Part shown: in pieces, positions 5,862 through 6,823 of the stretch
Layout: every line of letters starts with the position of its first letter
How positions within the stretch are numbered: the first letter of the stretch is position 1
Origin: Prevotella sp.
Lineage (GTDB): Bacteria > Bacteroidota > Bacteroidia > Bacteroidales > Bacteroidaceae
Assembly: GCA_017442765.1 (NCBI GenBank)
Contig: JAFRZC010000216.1
Location: forward strand, 1 to 6,823
Direction: 5' to 3'
Length of the DNA stretch: 6,823 nt
Notes under the pieces: generated by a model
The model's input: the letters and a program-made list of their open reading frames with translations, nothing else
Databases searched by the model: none
Told to the model about the DNA's origin: nothing
Translations under genes and position numbers: made by a program

Positions 5862-5881
5862 TATTATAAACAACTGTTAGA

Positions 5882-6352
5882 ATGATAACAAAAGAAGCAT
5901 TAAGTACTTTAGTGGAAGAGTGGCTGCAAAGTCAGTCGGGCTACTTCCTGGTAGACATTGAGATGTGTGACGACGACCGTATCGTCATCGAGATCGACCA
6001 TGCCGACGGCGTGTGGATTGAAGACTGTGCCGACCTCAGCCGCTTCCTTCAGGAGAAGGTGGGCGAGGCTCTCGGCGACTATGAACTGGAAGTGGGCAGC
6101 GCCGGCTTGGGACAGCCGTTCAAGGTGGCGCAGCAGTACCAGAACCACGTGGGCGACAACGTGGAGGTCGTTGATGGCGAAGGCCATAAGATGACAGGCA
6201 TCCTGAAGGATGTCAACGGCCGTCAGTTTACCCTGACAACCCAGGAGAAACAAGTTCCAGAGGGCAAGAAACGCCCTGTGAAGGTGGATGTTGACAAGAC
6301 CTACTCCATGGACGAGGTGAAATCGACGAAATATTTGATTAACTTCAAGTAA
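5882..6352 (+). CDS. rimP: Ribosome maturation factor RimP
   Basis: The 156-residue cytoplasmic protein assists maturation of the 30S ribosomal subunit. The N-terminal domain (about residues 1-75) shows GYFLVDIEMCDDDRIVIEID and VWIEDCADLSRFLQEKV, the RimP alpha/beta pattern with the CxxLSR-like segment. The motif ELEVGSAGLGQPF (about 69-81) matches the family's LEVSSPGLDRPL signature in a Bacteroidetes form. A C-terminal SH3-like domain follows (VGDNVEVVDGEGHKMTGILKDV...), ending YLINFK. The length is typical of Bacteroidetes RimP. The ATG at 5882 is the first in frame after the promoter and hairpin, and there is no Shine-Dalgarno, as usual in this phylum. It is followed by nusA after a 92-base gap, and the rimP-nusA order is widely conserved and usually cotranscribed. 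Confidence 0.96.
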   Translation: MITKEALSTLVEEWLQSQSGYFLVDIEMCDDDRIVIEIDHADGVWIEDCADLSRFLQEKVGEALGDYELEVGSAGLGQPFKVAQQYQNHVGDNVEVVDGEGHKMTGILKDVNGRQFTLTTQEKQVPEGKKRPVKVDVDKTYSMDEVKSTKYLINFK

Positions 6353-6437
6353 AATCGAAAATCAGCAAATCGAAAATCAGCAAATCGAAAATCAGCAAAT
6401 CGAAAATCAGTAAATCGAAAATCAGTAAATCGAAAAT
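6352..6437 (+). repeat. Tandem 15-nt repeats between rimP and nusA
   Basis: There are five full units of AAATCGAAAATCAGC (the last two ending in T instead of C), starting at 6352, 6367, 6382, 6397 and 6412, plus an 11-base partial unit at 6427-6437. The first unit shares its first base with the rimP stop codon, and the array ends 7 bases before the nusA ATG, so it fills the whole gap. The unit looks like two heptamers (AAATCGA, AAATCAG) plus one base. The near-perfect copies suggest recent expansion by slippage, with likely copy-number differences among strains. Confidence 0.95.
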
Positions 6438-6444
6438 ACAAAAG

Positions 6445-6823
6445 ATGGCAACAAAGAAAGAAGCAAAGGGTCCCAGCATGTTTGAGACCTTTCAGGAGTT
6501 CAAAGAGACAAAGAACATTGACCGCACCACGCTGGTAAGCGTTCTGGAAGAGAGTTTCCGCATCGTACTGGCCAAGATGTTCGGTTCTGACGAGAACTTC
6601 GACGTGATTGTTAACCCTGACAAGGGCGACTTTGAGATTCACCGCAACCGCGTGGTGGTAGAAGATGGCGAGGTGAAAGACGAGAACAAGGAAATCTCGC
6701 TGACCGATGCCCAGAAGATCGAGCCCGACTATGAGGTGGGCGAGGAAGTGAGCGAGGCCGTAGACTTCACCAAGTTCGGCCGCCGTGCCATCCTGAACCT
6801 CCGCCAGACCCTGGCCTCCAAGA
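6445..6823 (+). CDS. nusA: Transcription termination/antitermination factor NusA, N-terminal part (truncated by window end)
   Basis: There are 126 complete codons from the ATG at 6445, and the frame is still open at the window end. The sequence covers the NusA N-terminal RNA-polymerase-binding domain: IDRTTLVSVLEESFRIVLAK, then FDVIVNPDKGDFEIHRNRVVVEDGEV, VGEEVSEAVDFTKFGRRAILNLRQTLASK. This pattern (FGR.A....RQ.....) is characteristic of NusA. NusA binds RNA polymerase and nascent RNA to control pausing, termination and antitermination. The S1 and KH domains would follow outside the window. The ATG at 6445 is preferred over 6478 because it begins the lysine-rich MATKKEAK leader typical of Bacteroidetes NusA and directly follows the repeat array. 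It is probably transcribed from the rimP promoter. Confidence 0.96.
   Translation, partial: MATKKEAKGPSMFETFQEFKETKNIDRTTLVSVLEESFRIVLAKMFGSDENFDVIVNPDKGDFEIHRNRVVVEDGEVKDENKEISLTDAQKIEPDYEVGEEVSEAVDFTKFGRRAILNLRQTLASK

Noticed and set aside
6352..6437. CRISPR array
   Set aside because: The repeats are contiguous 15-nt units with no unique spacers and no cas genes.
6301..6642. Minus-strand frame across the 15-nt repeats giving FRFADFRFADF-type peptide repeats
   Set aside because: This is only the repeat array read backwards, overlapping the ends of rimP and nusA. There is no independent evidence for a gene.

Overview
The window looks like a Bacteroidales chromosome, most likely Prevotella or a close relative (Segatella and similar). 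The evidence is a Bacteroidetes-type promoter (TTTG / TAnnTTTG) ahead of rimP, no clear Shine-Dalgarno sequences, a GH115 xylan alpha-glucuronidase, a rimP-nusA operon with Prevotella-like proteins, and short tandem heptamer-type repeats between genes. All genes I can support are on the + strand. I see no tRNA, rRNA, CRISPR array, transposase or integrase.

Region 1 (1-3054) is accessory. It opens with the last 44 codons of a probable Bro-N (phage antirepressor-like) protein. Then come two direct copies of the same gene end: the last ~132 codons of comM/yifB (Mg-chelatase-like AAA+ ATPase), at 227-626 and 2655-3054. Neither copy has the ATPase part. Between them lie two genes that look lower in GC, a GT11 fucosyltransferase and a RhuM-family protein. 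Both comM ends start abruptly at the same base, within the codons for DRIDIH. They align without gaps, are nearly identical for the first ~170 bases, and are only about 74% identical after that. The simplest reading is that the 3' part of comM is an integration or recombination target, and that each incoming segment carries its own comM end, which repairs the gene and pushes the older end downstream. Copy 2 matches the host's base composition and sits next to ordinary chromosomal genes, so it is probably the original end. Copy 1 is probably an imported end, itself displaced by a later event upstream that delivered the Bro-N gene. The unit 227-2654 (2428 bp) would then be a gene cassette. An intact comM should lie upstream of the window.

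Region 2 (3055-5693) holds a 7-nt tandem repeat and a secreted GH115 xylan alpha-1,2-glucuronidase with the expected active-site residues. It has no visible SusC/SusD or other PUL neighbours here and carries a purine tract read in frame near its C terminus.

Region 3 (5694-6823) is core genome. It contains a promoter, a strong leader hairpin with a GAAA tetraloop, rimP, a 15-nt tandem repeat, and the start of nusA (cut by the window end). RimP matures the 30S subunit and NusA controls transcription elongation and termination. The two are cotranscribed in many bacteria.
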